A DNA stretch of 64,000 nucleotides from Stieleria bergensis. Lineage in GTDB: Bacteria; Planctomycetota; Planctomycetia; Pirellulales; Pirellulaceae. The position numbers were made by a program, and so were the translations under genes. The stretch spans positions 1,903,900 through 1,967,899 of the forward strand of contig CP036272.1 in NCBI GenBank assembly GCA_007745635.1. The letters run 5' to 3'. The notes below the pieces were generated by a model, which searched no databases, was not told the origin of the DNA, and saw only the letters and a program-made list of their open reading frames with translations. Positions 47,244 to 61,424 of the stretch are shown here, one piece after another (the stretch's first letter is position 1; each line of letters opens with the position of its first letter).

Positions 47244-50200
47244 ATGTCTCAAAGCGAAATTCGGGTCAAAGGTGCGCGTGAGCATAATCTTTGTGACGTC
47301 AATCTCACCTTGCCTCGCGGGGAATTGATTTGTTTTTCCGGCGTCTCGGGCAGTGGCAAGTCGTCGATGGCCTTTGACACGCTGTTTGCTGAAGGTCAGC
47401 GACGCTATGTCGAGTCCTTATCGAACTATGCGCGGCAATTCATGGGCCAGATGCCCAAGCCGGACGTGGACTTGGTCAGTGGTTTAAGCCCCTCGATTTC
47501 GATTGCGCAGAAATCGACCAGCAAGAATCCACGCAGCACGGTCGGCACGATCACGGAGATCTATGACTTCCTGCGCGTGCTGTATGCTCGTGTGGCGACG
47601 AATAATTGTCCGCACTGCCAGATCCCCATCACCGCTCAGCCAGCCGATGCCATCACCGCTCGGTTGATGACCAGCCCAGCGAAACAAACGCTGTGGGTTT
47701 TGGCTCCCTTGGTCCGCGGCCAGAAAGGTGAGTTTCGCGACTTGTTTGAAGATCTGCGCAAGCAGGGTTTCAACCGCGCACGTGTGGATGGTGAAACCAT
47801 TTTGCTTGCCGAACCTCCGCTGCTAGATCGTTCGCGGCGGCACGACGTGGAAGTGGTCGTTGATCGGATCGTCTCAAGCGATCGTGATTTTGGCCGAGTT
47901 CAAGAAGCGGTGGAGATCGCCTTGCGGCTCGGTGAATCCACGATGATGGTGTCTCTGACCCAAGCCAATAGCATGGCGGTGGGGATTCCAGCGGAAGACG
48001 ATTTGTATTCGTCCCAGTACTCCTGTTCGTCTTGTGGCGAAAGCTTTTTGCCGCCCTCCCCGCAATTGTATTCGTTCAACAGTCCACAAGGCATGTGCCC
48101 GTCCTGCGACGGACTGGGACACTTGTACACCTTTGTCCCCGATAAATTGGTCAGCGAGCCCAAGCTGAGTGTTCGCAAGGGCGCGATCGCTGTGATCGGC
48201 GGCTGGACAGACTTTAGCCGGCAACGCCGACAGGTCTACAAGTCATTCGCTCAGGCTGTTGAGACATGGATGGATTATGAATCCGGCACCATGCTAGGCA
48301 CTCGCTGGGATGCGTTGCCAGCGGAGGCCAAACGTCTCTGGCTATGGGGGGCAGACGAAACCTTTGTGGCCAGTTGGCGAGGTGGTCGCAAGCGACGCCG
48401 CTACAGTGGCAGCTTTGACGGCATCATTCCTGAACTGCTCGAAAAGTACCGAACCAGTAAGAACAAGATGCAGTTGGCTCAGCTGGAAAAGCTGATGTCA
48501 ACGATCGACTGTGTCGATTGCAACGGGGCGCGGCTCAATCCGCAGGCTCGGGCGGCAACCCTGACCACCGCGAGCGACCAGTTTCCCGCTGACACGGCGA
48601 TGTCCCTGCCGGGACTCTGCGAGTTATCCATTGAGCAACTGGCGGATTTCTTTTCAGCCATCAAGCTTGGCAAAGTCGAGCAGATTGTTGCCGCCGAAGC
48701 GCTCAAGGAAGTTCGCTCTCGATTGGGGTTCTTGCTGGGCGTTGGATTGGACTATCTGACCTTGGGGCGAACGTCACCGACCCTCTCGGGCGGCGAAGCT
48801 CAGCGGATTCGTTTGGCTGGCCAGATCGGCAGCGGCTTGGTGGGCGTCTTGTATATCTTGGACGAGCCGTCGATTGGCTTGCATGCTCGCGATAATGATC
48901 GCTTGATTGAGACTCTGGTTCGCCTGCGCGACGCTGGTAACACCTTGATTGTTGTCGAACACGATGAAGACACCATGCGTGCCGCCGACCGCATCGTGGA
49001 TTTTGGCCCCGGCCCCGGCGTTCGTGGTGGTAAGGTGGTCGCGGTCGGAGACATCGACGAAGTAGGTCGTACCAAAAAAAGCGTGACAGGGCAGTTCCTC
49101 TCTGGACAACGCGAGATTGCGATCCCCGCAGAACCGCGGACGATTGATCTGGACAATGCGTTAACCGTTCATGGGGCTCGGCATCACAATCTGAAGAATA
49201 TCGATGTCACATTCCCCTTGGCCTGCATCGTGTGCGTGACCGGTGTTTCCGGCAGCGGGAAAAGTTCGCTCGTCAGCGGCATCTTGGAGCCGACCTTACG
49301 CCGCGAACTGAATCGTGCCGAATGCGAGTTTGGCGAGCATGATTCGGTCTCAGGCCTCGAACACCTTGATAAAACCATCGCCATCGATCAATCGCCAATT
49401 GGTCGAACCCCACGCAGCAATCCAGCGACCTACGTCAAAGTCTTTGATGAGATTCGCAATCTGTACGCTAAGTTGCCCGATTCGAAAACTCGCGGTTATG
49501 CGGCCGGGCGGTTCAGTTTTAACGTCGCCGGTGGCCGCTGTTCGGCCTGTGATGGCAATGGCGCCAATAAGTTGGACATGGACTTCTTGGCAGATATCTG
49601 GGTGACCTGTCCCGTTTGTGCTGGCAAGCGTTACAACCGCGAAACACTCGCGGTCAAGTTTAAGGAGGCTTCCATTGCCGATGTCCTGGAAATGGACATT
49701 TCGCAGGCGCTGAAGCTTTTCAAAAATATCCCCAAGATTGCTGACAAGTTGCAAGTACTGGTTGATGTGGGGCTGGAGTATCTCAAACTGGGTCAGCCCT
49801 CGCCGACGCTCTCCGGTGGCGAGGCCCAGCGGATCAAGTTGGCGCGCGAGTTAAGTAAACGCGAGACCGGTCGCACGCTGTATGTGTTGGACGAGCCCAC
49901 CACGGGGTTGCATTTTGCTGACATTGAAATGCTGCTTCAGGTGATTGACGGCCTGGCTGACCGAGGCAACACCGTTGTGATCGTCGAACACAATCTGGAC
50001 GTCATTAAAACGGCTGACTACGTGATTGATCTTGGACCCGAGGGCGGCCAGGGTGGCGGGAAAGTCGTCGTGGCAGGGCGTCCGGAGGACGTTGCGCGCC
50101 ATCCGGACAGCTTCACAGGGCTTTCGCTGGCCAAAGCAATGGGCATCAAACGCCCCAAACGCAAAAGCAAAGCGATGGTGACCCGTGCCACCGAGATCGA

Positions 50201-53200
50201 AGCCGCACCCGAAAAGTCACGCACGCACTTGGTGGTCAAGCATGCGTCAGAGCACAACCTCAAGTCCGTGTCTGCAGAGATTCCTCGCGACGCCATGACG
50301 GTCTTCTGCGGTCCCAGTGGCAGTGGCAAGAGTTCCCTGGCGATGGATACCATCTATGCCGAGGGACAACGTCGCTATGTCGAGTCGTTGTCCTCGTACG
50401 CACGTCAGTTTGTCGGACAGGTTCAGAAACCCAAGTTTGAACGCATCGATGGGTTGTCTCCGGCGGTGGCGTTGGAACAGAAGAACTTGGGGCACTCCTC
50501 TCGCAGTACCGTGGGAACGGTGACGGAGGTGTACGATTACTTGCGGTTGCTGATGGCGAGGCTCGGTGATCGATACTGTCCGAATTGTGACTTGCCGATT
50601 GGGACTCAGACACCGGATCAGATCGTTGACAAGGTGATGGCACTGCCGGATCGCACTCGGGCCATGTTGATGGCGCCCCTGGAAGTGGCCGCTGGCGAGG
50701 CATCCAAAGAAACCTGGCAGTCGCTGATTGCCCAAGGTTATCAGCGTGTTCGCATCGATGGCGAAACAATGGTTTTGCAAAATGCACCGGCACTGGATCC
50801 GCGTTTGCGTCAAACGGTGCAGCTGGTCGTTGACCGAATCACGGTGACCGCCGAAGAACGCTCGCGAATCAGTGACAGCGTTGAGACCGCTCTGTCGGTC
50901 GGCATCGGCGTGCTGGAAGTCGCCATCGTGGATTCCGATCGCGAAGAAGCCGAATGGCAACTGGTTCGTCATAGTCAACACATGGCCTGTGGTACTTGCG
51001 GTGAGTCGTATGATTTGCTGACTCCCCATCACTTTTCCTTCAATAGCCAGTTGGGTTGGTGTCAGCAGTGCGATGGAACTGGGACGCAGGTTGGGACGAA
51101 TCCAGATGCCTTGATGCGTTCGACGGAGATGTCGCTGATCGACGGCGCCTCGTTGCTGTGGCCAAGCGTTCGGCATGCGGCATCGGTTGGCATGTTGCGA
51201 GCCCTCGCTCGGCAGACGGGCGTTCCCATTGAGGTGCCGTTTAGCCACCTGACCGTCCAACAGCGTCGACAACTGTTTCATGGATTTGGGGATCGCTGGT
51301 TCGAGGTCCGTGATTCGGACTTGAATCCCGAATCAGGCCAGCCGACAAAGTTGTTTCGGTTTCAGTTCAAAGGTTTCTACCCTGCACTGGAACAGGCCGC
51401 GCGTTTAACGCCTGGGCTGCGCATGCGGCTTAATGAGTTCGTCGACAAAATCTCCTGCAGCTCTTGTAGCGGAGCACGCGTGCGCGGCGAGGCTGCGGCG
51501 AGTCGATTCCGAGAATTGACCGTTGCCGATTTGGTGCACATGCCGCTGGGACGCTTGCTGAAAACGGTCAATGATTGGAAGCTTGATCGCCGCGAGAAAA
51601 AGATCGCTGGCGAAGTGTTACGCGAGATGCAGGCACGGCTCAGATTTCTCAATGACGTTGGGCTGGAATACCTTACCCTCGATCGAGGTGCCGCAACGCT
51701 CTCCGGTGGCGAGGCTCAGCGGATTCGTTTGGCCGCTCAGCTCGGCAGCGGGCTCTGTGGGGTGCTGTATGTCTTGGATGAACCCACGATCGGATTGCAT
51801 CCGCGTGACAATCGCCGCTTGATTCGCGCCCTGCATCAGTTGCGTGATCTTGGCAACACGCTGTTGGTGGTCGAACATGATCGTGAAGTGATTGAATCCA
51901 GTGATTACCTCTGTGATTTTGGCCCTCAATCGGGGCGATTCGGTGGCATGATTGTTGCCAAAGGGGAGCCACAGATTGATGCCAAGAATCCTCTCCAGCC
52001 GATCGAACAGTCGGTGACCGCTGGCTATATTCATGGCAGTAAACAGATTGCTGTGCCGAAATCACGACGTCCCGTTTACGCAGCCGGCGGGGCGCCAATG
52101 GTCGATTTTCTGCGAATGTTTCAAGCCAGTGAAAATAACCTGCAGAATGTCGACTTGCTGTTGCCCATGGGCGTGCTGAACGTCGTCACAGGACCCAGTG
52201 GCAGCGGCAAAAGCACGCTGATCGACAAGACCTTGTTCGGGTTGATTTTCAAGCGATACAATCGACACTCGGGCAAAAAGCCCGGGCGCTTCGAGCACTT
52301 CGATGGCTGGCAGTACTTCCGAAAAGTGATTCGAGTCGATCAGTCCTCCTTGGGCAACACACCCAACAGTAATCCGGCAACCTATACCGGTGTTTTCGAC
52401 CACATTCGTGATCTGTTCGCGACCCAGCCGTCTGCCATCGAAGGTCGACGCACCGCTCGGCACTTTAGTACCAACGTGGTCGGTGGCCGTTGTGAATCCT
52501 GTGAGGGCAGCGGGCAGCGTCGCATTGAAATGCACTTCTTACCCGATGTCAGTGTCCCCTGCGAAGAATGCGGTGGGAAACGTTTCAATGAGTCGGTGCT
52601 GGGCGTTCGCTACCACGGCAAAAACATTGCCGAAGTCCTGGAAATGTCCTGCAGCGAAGCCTTGGAACTGTTCGCGTCCGAACGGGGAATCGCTCGCATT
52701 CTAAAAACGCTTTGCGATGTCGGGCTGGATTATGTGACATTGGGACAGTCCGGGCCAACCCTCAGTGGCGGGGAAGCACAACGCGTTCGCTTGGCCGCTG
52801 AATTGGCTCGTCCAAGCAACGGTAGCACGCTGTATCTCTTGGATGAGCCAACGACTGGATTGCATTTTTCGGACATCGAAAAGCTGCTGATGATGATTCA
52901 GCGTTTGGTGGATCAGGGAAACACCGTTGTCGTCATCGAGCATAACCTGGATGTCATCAAATGCGCCGACTGGATCATCGACATGGGCCCCGGAGCGGGC
53001 GCCCAAGGCGGGGAGATTGTCTTCCAGGGAACGCCCGAACAGATGGTCGCGACCGTGAACGCCAAAGGTGTTGGTTCGACCCAATCGGCAACGGCCCCAT
53101 TCTTGGCTGAGGCCATGCGGGAAGCGGGGACGGCGACTCGCAAAGCAAACAAGTCGGCTAGCAAAGCAAACGCGGCACCCATTGCTGACACACCAGCGGT

Positions 53201-53780
53201 CAAGAAAGTGGCCAAACCCACCCCAGTTAAGCCTGCGAAAACTAAGCCTGCAAAAACTAAGCCTGGGAAAGCCACGCAAAAGCAAACCCAGCCCGAGTCG
53301 CTGCCTAAGCCAGTTCAGACGCCTGATTCATCGCCGCCAGCTGACGTCCAGTCCTTGCCAGCGGGTGTGCCGCTAGAGGTTGCCGCCATCTGGAAAACCC
53401 TGGGATTGCGCTGGCATTCGACCAATAAGGGATTTGCTGAAGATCAGGTGCCCGAGTGGCCGATCGAGCTGCCAGGACGGTTGTTCCAGCAAATCGAAGG
53501 CTTGGTGGGTGCTGGTGAAATCAAATCAGCAGATTACAACCGCGTCGACGTGGTCGATTCCGACGGACTGGTGCGGCTGTCCATTCGCACGCGCGAGGCC
53601 GATGCCGTGAAGATTGACATTAAGTCTGATCATGCGCCGGCGGACGAATTGATTGACGAACTCGAACGGGTCAAAATCCCGGTGCATCGGCATGATGATG
53701 GTGTCACCTTGGGAATTACAAAACTGGGACAGGCTAGAAGGCTGGCGCTCAAACAGTCCCTCAAGGAAGCCTTGCAATAG
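47244..53780 (+). CDS. uvrA: Tandem double-length UvrA with extra C-terminal domain
   Basis: 2178 aa, versus ~940 for ordinary UvrA. It holds two complete UvrA copies and recognises DNA lesions for nucleotide excision repair. Four Walker A motifs: [12 protein letters not shown] (~residue 33), [11 protein letters not shown] (~667), [12 protein letters not shown] (~1023), [12 protein letters not shown] (~1650). Four LSGGEAQR signatures: ~514, 856, 1486, 1840. Each half has its zinc modules. Halves join at ~960-1000 by a Lys-rich linker. Past ~1960 comes a Lys/Pro/Ala-rich linker (repeated AKTKP) and a ~135-residue final domain ([19 protein letters not shown]) of unknown role. Double-length UvrA is also known in chlamydiae. 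Start ATG 47244. Confidence 0.95.
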   Translation: MSQSEIRVKGAREHNLCDVNLTLPRGELICFSGVSGSGKSSMAFDTLFAEGQRRYVESLSNYARQFMGQMPKPDVDLVSGLSPSISIAQKSTSKNPRSTVGTITEIYDFLRVLYARVATNNCPHCQIPITAQPADAITARLMTSPAKQTLWVLAPLVRGQKGEFRDLFEDLRKQGFNRARVDGETILLAEPPLLDRSRRHDVEVVVDRIVSSDRDFGRVQEAVEIALRLGESTMMVSLTQANSMAVGIPAEDDLYSSQYSCSSCGESFLPPSPQLYSFNSPQGMCPSCDGLGHLYTFVPDKLVSEPKLSVRKGAIAVIGGWTDFSRQRRQVYKSFAQAVETWMDYESGTMLGTRWDALPAEAKRLWLWGADETFVASWRGGRKRRRYSGSFDGIIPELLEKYRTSKNKMQLAQLEKLMSTIDCVDCNGARLNPQARAATLTTASDQFPADTAMSLPGLCELSIEQLADFFSAIKLGKVEQIVAAEALKEVRSRLGFLLGVGLDYLTLGRTSPTLSGGEAQRIRLAGQIGSGLVGVLYILDEPSIGLHARDNDRLIETLVRLRDAGNTLIVVEHDEDTMRAADRIVDFGPGPGVRGGKVVAVGDIDEVGRTKKSVTGQFLSGQREIAIPAEPRTIDLDNALTVHGARHHNLKNIDVTFPLACIVCVTGVSGSGKSSLVSGILEPTLRRELNRAECEFGEHDSVSGLEHLDKTIAIDQSPIGRTPRSNPATYVKVFDEIRNLYAKLPDSKTRGYAAGRFSFNVAGGRCSACDGNGANKLDMDFLADIWVTCPVCAGKRYNRETLAVKFKEASIADVLEMDISQALKLFKNIPKIADKLQVLVDVGLEYLKLGQPSPTLSGGEAQRIKLARELSKRETGRTLYVLDEPTTGLHFADIEMLLQVIDGLADRGNTVVIVEHNLDVIKTADYVIDLGPEGGQGGGKVVVAGRPEDVARHPDSFTGLSLAKAMGIKRPKRKSKAMVTRATEIEAAPEKSRTHLVVKHASEHNLKSVSAEIPRDAMTVFCGPSGSGKSSLAMDTIYAEGQRRYVESLSSYARQFVGQVQKPKFERIDGLSPAVALEQKNLGHSSRSTVGTVTEVYDYLRLLMARLGDRYCPNCDLPIGTQTPDQIVDKVMALPDRTRAMLMAPLEVAAGEASKETWQSLIAQGYQRVRIDGETMVLQNAPALDPRLRQTVQLVVDRITVTAEERSRISDSVETALSVGIGVLEVAIVDSDREEAEWQLVRHSQHMACGTCGESYDLLTPHHFSFNSQLGWCQQCDGTGTQVGTNPDALMRSTEMSLIDGASLLWPSVRHAASVGMLRALARQTGVPIEVPFSHLTVQQRRQLFHGFGDRWFEVRDSDLNPESGQPTKLFRFQFKGFYPALEQAARLTPGLRMRLNEFVDKISCSSCSGARVRGEAAASRFRELTVADLVHMPLGRLLKTVNDWKLDRREKKIAGEVLREMQARLRFLNDVGLEYLTLDRGAATLSGGEAQRIRLAAQLGSGLCGVLYVLDEPTIGLHPRDNRRLIRALHQLRDLGNTLLVVEHDREVIESSDYLCDFGPQSGRFGGMIVAKGEPQIDAKNPLQPIEQSVTAGYIHGSKQIAVPKSRRPVYAAGGAPMVDFLRMFQASENNLQNVDLLLPMGVLNVVTGPSGSGKSTLIDKTLFGLIFKRYNRHSGKKPGRFEHFDGWQYFRKVIRVDQSSLGNTPNSNPATYTGVFDHIRDLFATQPSAIEGRRTARHFSTNVVGGRCESCEGSGQRRIEMHFLPDVSVPCEECGGKRFNESVLGVRYHGKNIAEVLEMSCSEALELFASERGIARILKTLCDVGLDYVTLGQSGPTLSGGEAQRVRLAAELARPSNGSTLYLLDEPTTGLHFSDIEKLLMMIQRLVDQGNTVVVIEHNLDVIKCADWIIDMGPGAGAQGGEIVFQGTPEQMVATVNAKGVGSTQSATAPFLAEAMREAGTATRKANKSASKANAAPIADTPAVKKVAKPTPVKPAKTKPAKTKPGKATQKQTQPESLPKPVQTPDSSPPADVQSLPAGVPLEVAAIWKTLGLRWHSTNKGFAEDQVPEWPIELPGRLFQQIEGLVGAGEIKSADYNRVDVVDSDGLVRLSIRTREADAVKIDIKSDHAPADELIDELERVKIPVHRHDDGVTLGITKLGQARRLALKQSLKEALQ

Positions 53781-53815
53781 CTTTCACTCCTCGTCAATTC
53801 AGGCTGAGATCCGCT

Positions 53816-55156
53816 TTGTCATCTGATCCTTTACAGCAAGCCGATTTGCAGCAAACTGAAACACTGCTGCGAGAGTCGTTCGATGGGAATCCGCCCTCGC
53901 TCAGGCAATTGCGCGGACGTGTCGGGGACCCGTTGGCAGCTTTGGTTTCTGAGGCCGCAGAGTTGCAATGGCGGGCCAGGCAAAAACTGGCCTCTGCAAC
54001 GCATTCTGATCCGCAATCACTGTGGTGGACAACGGCTCGATCACTGGCTCAAGCGACGCCGGCAAGAGTCGCTGATTTGAAAGCTCGGTTGCTGAGCTGT
54101 GAACGGGTCTGGGACCTTTGCTGTGGCATTGGCGGCGATTCATTGGCTCTCCTGCGAAATGCGTCCACGACGAACGTCGGCCAGGTTCATTCCGTGGATC
54201 GAGACCCGGTGCTGATGGCCATGCTCAAAGAAAATGTGCGACTGAATCAGCCCGTTGCCGAGACACGCTGGGAAGCGATTTGTGACGATGTGCTGAGTCA
54301 AGATTATCAACCTAACGACGGTGTGCACATCGATCCCGATCGACGAATCGATGGCAAACGTACCACCAGGCCACAGGACTACTCGCCGGCTTGGGCAGAG
54401 GTCTGTCAAATCGTTGATCGAGTGGCGGCGGCGTTGATTAAGCTTGCGCCTGCGGCGGAACTGCCCAAATCGGAGACCAACGGATTGGTCGACTGCCCTG
54501 CTCTGCCCCTGCATCGAGCGTGGATTTCATTGTCTGGTAGTGTTCGTGAGCAGTTGCTAATTTGTGGGGCAGCACTTGATCAGACCAGCGAAGTGGTCGG
54601 TCAGCCTTTAAGCCCTGGACAGCGATCGGCAATCGTTTTGCGAGCCGACGGGGATCCAGCCGTCTTTGCCGCCGCTGATTGGTCGCTCCCAGCGCCTCGG
54701 GCCAGCCAAGTGCAACGCTGGATGATCGATCCCGATGCTGCGGTGCGCGCAGCCGGTTTAACGGTGGCCTTTGCCGATGCCTATCAAGCATCCACGCTGG
54801 GCGGCCCGGCAGGCTATTTGACAAGTGATCAGCTAACTGAAGCAGACGCTGGCAGACTGAATCAAAACGGATTGGCGATCTGTGAATCGGTGTTGTGGTC
54901 GGGAAGCAGCGATGATCGAAGGTTGCGAAAGAAGATGCGGTCGTTGGATGTTTATCCACAGCGCGTCAAAACACGAGGTGTTTCGCAGGACCCCAATCAA
55001 CTTGAAAAACGCTACCGAGAATGTGGGACGCATCCTGCAACGCTCTGGATCGGGAAGAACGGAAAAGGTCAATATGCTGTGCTAAGTCACTGTCAGTTGT
55101 CGCTGTCCCCACGGGATCAAGGCACGCAGCTGGACCCAGAATGCTCGATTGAGTAG
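53816..55156 (+). CDS. THUMP-like class I SAM methyltransferase
   Basis: 446 aa. N-terminal helical part (RARQKLASATHSDPQSLWWT), then the SAM core VWDLCCGIGGDSLALLR (motif I) and VHSVDRDPVLMAMLKENVRL, with VHIDPDRRIDGKRTTRPQDY as the substrate loop. The C-terminal part (WRYRECGTHPATLWIGKNGK-like end) is the THUMP-like module of planctomycete methyltransferases. Probably an RNA methyltransferase; the target cannot be told. Start is a TTG at 53816, 35 bases after the uvrA stop. Confidence 0.78.
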   Translation: MSSDPLQQADLQQTETLLRESFDGNPPSLRQLRGRVGDPLAALVSEAAELQWRARQKLASATHSDPQSLWWTTARSLAQATPARVADLKARLLSCERVWDLCCGIGGDSLALLRNASTTNVGQVHSVDRDPVLMAMLKENVRLNQPVAETRWEAICDDVLSQDYQPNDGVHIDPDRRIDGKRTTRPQDYSPAWAEVCQIVDRVAAALIKLAPAAELPKSETNGLVDCPALPLHRAWISLSGSVREQLLICGAALDQTSEVVGQPLSPGQRSAIVLRADGDPAVFAAADWSLPAPRASQVQRWMIDPDAAVRAAGLTVAFADAYQASTLGGPAGYLTSDQLTEADAGRLNQNGLAICESVLWSGSSDDRRLRKKMRSLDVYPQRVKTRGVSQDPNQLEKRYRECGTHPATLWIGKNGKGQYAVLSHCQLSLSPRDQGTQLDPECSIE

Positions 55157-55291
55157 CTCGCCGCTGATCAGATGCTTTGCAATAGACGCTTCCACAACGG
55201 GTGGCCGTGAAGCCCCAGTTGGCATGTTCCATCCAAGACACTGGTGACGGGCAACGTCAGAAATGGGACTTGCTTGCCGCTGGCAAAGAAC

Positions 55292-55789
55292 TCATGCGGC
55301 GTGAGTCAAAATCAGGATGCCAACGGCGTACCAAAGGCCGATGCCCATTGCCGTGATCAGGGCGGTAGGCAGCTCTTGTCGGATCGTATGTGCGGGAGTG
55401 AACAGCACGGTTCCCAGTAGGATCACGGTCAGCATCAGAATGTCGTTCATGGTGCGAACCCAGAATGCCATCTCAATGGGCTGTCTCAGGATTTGCAGGA
55501 TCAGCTCCCCACTATCGGATAACTTGAAGTTTCCGCCCGATGCGATCAGTTGCATCACAACAATGCCGCCATTGTAGAGCAGCAGCACAGACAGCAGGCC
55601 TGTGATTCGCCAGGGCAGCCAGTACGTGTACACCCCATGGCTGATCAACCCGGCGGCGAAGGCGATCGCAGAGAACGTGAGCAGTTCTCGTCCCGTGGTC
55701 TCACGAAAAATCCATAGCCAAACAGCCACGGCGAGGGTCAGCAGAATCATGCCCGCTAGGCTGAATTGATTCCGGCGTGTCTCTATCAT
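55292..55789 (-). CDS. Small polytopic membrane protein
   Basis: 165 aa with four to five transmembrane helices (GMILLTLAVAVWLWIF, LLTFSAIAFAAGLISHGVY, TGLLSVLLLYNGGIVVMQLI, DILMLTVILLGTVLF, LITAMGIGLWYAVGILIL). No conserved polar motif that names a function. The ATG at 55789 lies 7 bases beyond the stop codon of the PQQ-like remnant, so the two may once have been one transcription unit. Confidence 0.7.
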   Translation of the reverse strand: MIETRRNQFSLAGMILLTLAVAVWLWIFRETTGRELLTFSAIAFAAGLISHGVYTYWLPWRITGLLSVLLLYNGGIVVMQLIASGGNFKLSDSGELILQILRQPIEMAFWVRTMNDILMLTVILLGTVLFTPAHTIRQELPTALITAMGIGLWYAVGILILTHAA

Positions 55790-55796
55790 CAGTCAA

Positions 55797-55985
55797 TCAT
55801 TTGGGATCAGCGGAGTGAACTGCCATGGTGTTGGCGAGGCAGGTTTCGGTTTGGATCGGCAGTTGCAATTCGCTCGATGAATTCGATTGGATTTCAAAGC
55901 AGAGCATGCGGTTGATCTCATCAATACAAAAGCGTGTGCCCGCAACAACTGGGTGAGGCCAGGCGTTGTTTCGCTGCGATCTGGC
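55797..55985 (-). pseudogene. Remnant of a PQQ-like beta-propeller protein (C-terminal blade)
   Basis: A 62-codon minus-strand frame whose middle reads AWPHPVVAGTRFCIDEINRM then LCFEIQ, the last-blade pattern of planctomycete PQQ-like propellers (WxHPVVAGxRxxIxxxxxLxCYE). It starts right after an in-frame TAA. The preceding sequence continues in another frame (e.g. VWAANTLNGDTPLSQIAAKQ then RLASP), as if one base had been inserted near 55960. Most likely a decayed or frameshifted gene end; a sequencing error is the alternative. Confidence 0.4.
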
Positions 55986-56188
55986 TTAAAGGAGTGTCCC
56001 CGTTTAAGGTGTTCGCTGCCCACACAGGCAGGCGACCTGTCAGAGTAGAGGCCGGTGCGTGGAGGCACGAAAAGCGAAGGCTTCAGTTTACCTGTTGGTG
56101 GACCTGTGGGCGCGTTGCCATGCGACTTCCCGCCCATCTTGATCTGATTCAAGGCCCTGGAGTTGAATTTGGCAGGCGCTGGCGCATT
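55986..56188. other. Possible upstream part of the PQQ-propeller remnant
   Basis: About 200 bases between the PQQ-like remnant and the terminator of the next gene. Minus-strand frames are short and overlap one another; a 119-codon frame at 55793-56152 has no recognisable protein. Confidence 0.3.
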
Positions 56189-56220
56189 AAAAAACCCGGC
56201 TTTCGGATTCGAAAGCCGGG
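56189..56220 (-). terminator. Intrinsic terminator of the SGNH-heme c gene
   Basis: A perfect 11-bp stem CCCGGCTTTCG/CGAAAGCCGGG with a 4-base loop, followed by TTTTTT on the minus strand, 27 bases beyond the stop at 56247. Confidence 0.93.
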
Positions 56221-56246
56221 TGGTTCAATTGATCGTGCGATTCGTG

Positions 56247-59744
<3,498 letters not shown>

Positions 59745-60063
59745 GTTGCAAAAAGATTGACAGGAGGGGGGCAAGTGGAGTCGGTGGACCGGCCCAGCTT
59801 GCGTGGGTTTTCAGACAATGACTTAGTATAGGTCGAAGGGGGCAATAAGGAACATCATTTTGGTCGCAAGGGACGCTGAGAATCTAATCTTTGGGCAAGA
59901 TTGCCAGCCTGTGTCGGCTAGCCTCTCTGGAGAATGGTGGATCACACCATCGGCAGGTGTCGGGTGCCCTGCCGCCGAGGGGCGGTTGCTGGGCTGGAAC
60001 GGTTCCCCCCGCCAATCACATTGCTTCGCTTGATGCGGCCGGTGGGAACTGGCCCTGCAATGA
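59745..60063. other. Intergenic region between SGNH-heme c gene and GT4 gene
   Basis: 319 bases upstream of the minus-strand SGNH gene and downstream of the glycosyltransferase. It should hold the SGNH gene's promoter; I found no clear hexamers, repeat or small gene. Confidence 0.35.
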
Positions 60064-61329
60064 CTACAGATTGTCTTGCCCGGTGAAATTGGTCACCAGC
60101 GCACGCAGTTTGCGCCGCAGCACGCTGTAGCTGAAGAACGCTTTGCCGATCTCGTAATTGAAATCGACCATTGCCTCGCGATACTCGTGATCTTGAATGA
60201 TTCGTTCGACTTTCGAGACGACGTCTTTGGTTAAGTAACCTTGCATCGTAATGACTTTCGCCCCTTTGGGCTCGATGTCCGCGACGTAGATCGAGTAGCG
60301 ATTGACCAGCACGGGTTTGCGGAAGTAGAACGCTTCGAGCAGCGCGTTGCCAAATCCCTCGTACAAACTCGGATAGGTGATGAAGTCCGCTTGGGAATAA
60401 GCATCCGCGAGCGTGTAGATCCGTGAGCCATCTTCATTTTCGCCGCGTTTATCGCCGACTTGCTGGTCACAGAGCAACAAGTGCACGCCGCTGGATTCGG
60501 CTAAATCACGCAGGGCGCCAAGGTATTCGTTGCCTTCGTCACCGCTGGCATGCGAGATCACCAGTTTGCACTTGTCGTTCTTCAGAGCTGCAACCAGAGC
60601 AATGGCATGCTCGATGCCTTTGCGAGGCACGACACGGGTGGGCTGCAGGAACAGGATGTCGTCATCGTCCATGCCAATTGATTTGCGAAAACCACGTGCA
60701 TAATCATCTGGTTCAGGTGGTTCGGTCTCAAAGTCCAAAACATTGGGGACAAGGATACTGGAAACCCCGCGGCGGTGAGCCAAATCCTCTTGGGCGAACG
60801 AGTTGATGGTCACGTTTTGGATCTGTGGCAACGCGGGCGGGAACGCCATCCACAACATGTCTGTCACCGCGGAGACACTGAAGCGATCTCGTTCCCAGTA
60901 AAAGTCATGGTGATGCGCGATGGTCGGAAAGCCGGTTTCAGCGATGAAGTGCGTCAAGGCGATCCCGAGCGGCAGGTTCATCGGGATGCACAAGGCATTC
61001 TGAACGATCAGCAAATCCAGATCGTAGCGCCGTGTGAACTCGTACAAGGTCCCTTTCAGGTAATCGGCGAGCGCATAGATCCGCCGCGTCACATCGGGGG
61101 TTCGCGTTCGCGTCCCGAATGCTCGGCGATTGATCCATTCGATGTCGGGGTGGCCAAAGTAAGCGTGTGGCACCACCATCGACGTGTCATGGTCTCGGTC
61201 ACTGAGGCCGGAATACCAATGGCTGACATGGCGATGGTCCCACAACACTTGGGCCCATTTGGCGCTCTCCAGCGACACGCCGTCCGTGCCTGCAAAACGA
61301 GTGCCGACAAATCCGATTTGAACTCCCAT
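60064..61329 (-). CDS. GT4-family glycosyltransferase
   Basis: 421 aa GT-B-fold retaining glycosyltransferase. N-terminal [16 protein letters not shown] is the nucleotide/acceptor loop seen in GT4 enzymes that act on small acceptors. Further motifs: [18 protein letters not shown] (Rossmann) and the E-x7-E catalytic motif [20 protein letters not shown]. No signal or membrane segment, so it is cytoplasmic. The next gene upstream (minus) is a GT4-HAD fusion, 95 bases away. A mannosylglucosylglycerate synthase-like role is a guess that the N-terminus suggests but does not prove. Confidence 0.85.
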   Translation of the reverse strand: MGVQIGFVGTRFAGTDGVSLESAKWAQVLWDHRHVSHWYSGLSDRDHDTSMVVPHAYFGHPDIEWINRRAFGTRTRTPDVTRRIYALADYLKGTLYEFTRRYDLDLLIVQNALCIPMNLPLGIALTHFIAETGFPTIAHHHDFYWERDRFSVSAVTDMLWMAFPPALPQIQNVTINSFAQEDLAHRRGVSSILVPNVLDFETEPPEPDDYARGFRKSIGMDDDDILFLQPTRVVPRKGIEHAIALVAALKNDKCKLVISHASGDEGNEYLGALRDLAESSGVHLLLCDQQVGDKRGENEDGSRIYTLADAYSQADFITYPSLYEGFGNALLEAFYFRKPVLVNRYSIYVADIEPKGAKVITMQGYLTKDVVSKVERIIQDHEYREAMVDFNYEIGKAFFSYSVLRRKLRALVTNFTGQDNL

Positions 61330-61424
61330 GGCAGGGTCAATGGTGCTTTAAGGAAAGGAAGTCTGGTAATTCTGTTGGTGTCACTTGGCGGCAGCGCTGC
61401 CAGCAACTCGTTCACGGTTGTGGA

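Noticed and set aside
50247-51281. 344-codon minus-strand frame inside uvrA
   Set aside because: Lies entirely antisense within the uvrA coding frame and is His/Gln/Arg-rich, a typical shadow; the plus frame carries every UvrA motif.
55793-56152. 119-codon minus-strand frame
   Set aside because: Has no family resemblance; the frames overlapping it look more protein-like (see the PQQ-propeller remnant).
59891-60130. 79-codon plus-strand frame
   Set aside because: Overlaps the end of the glycosyltransferase gene and has no protein-like features.
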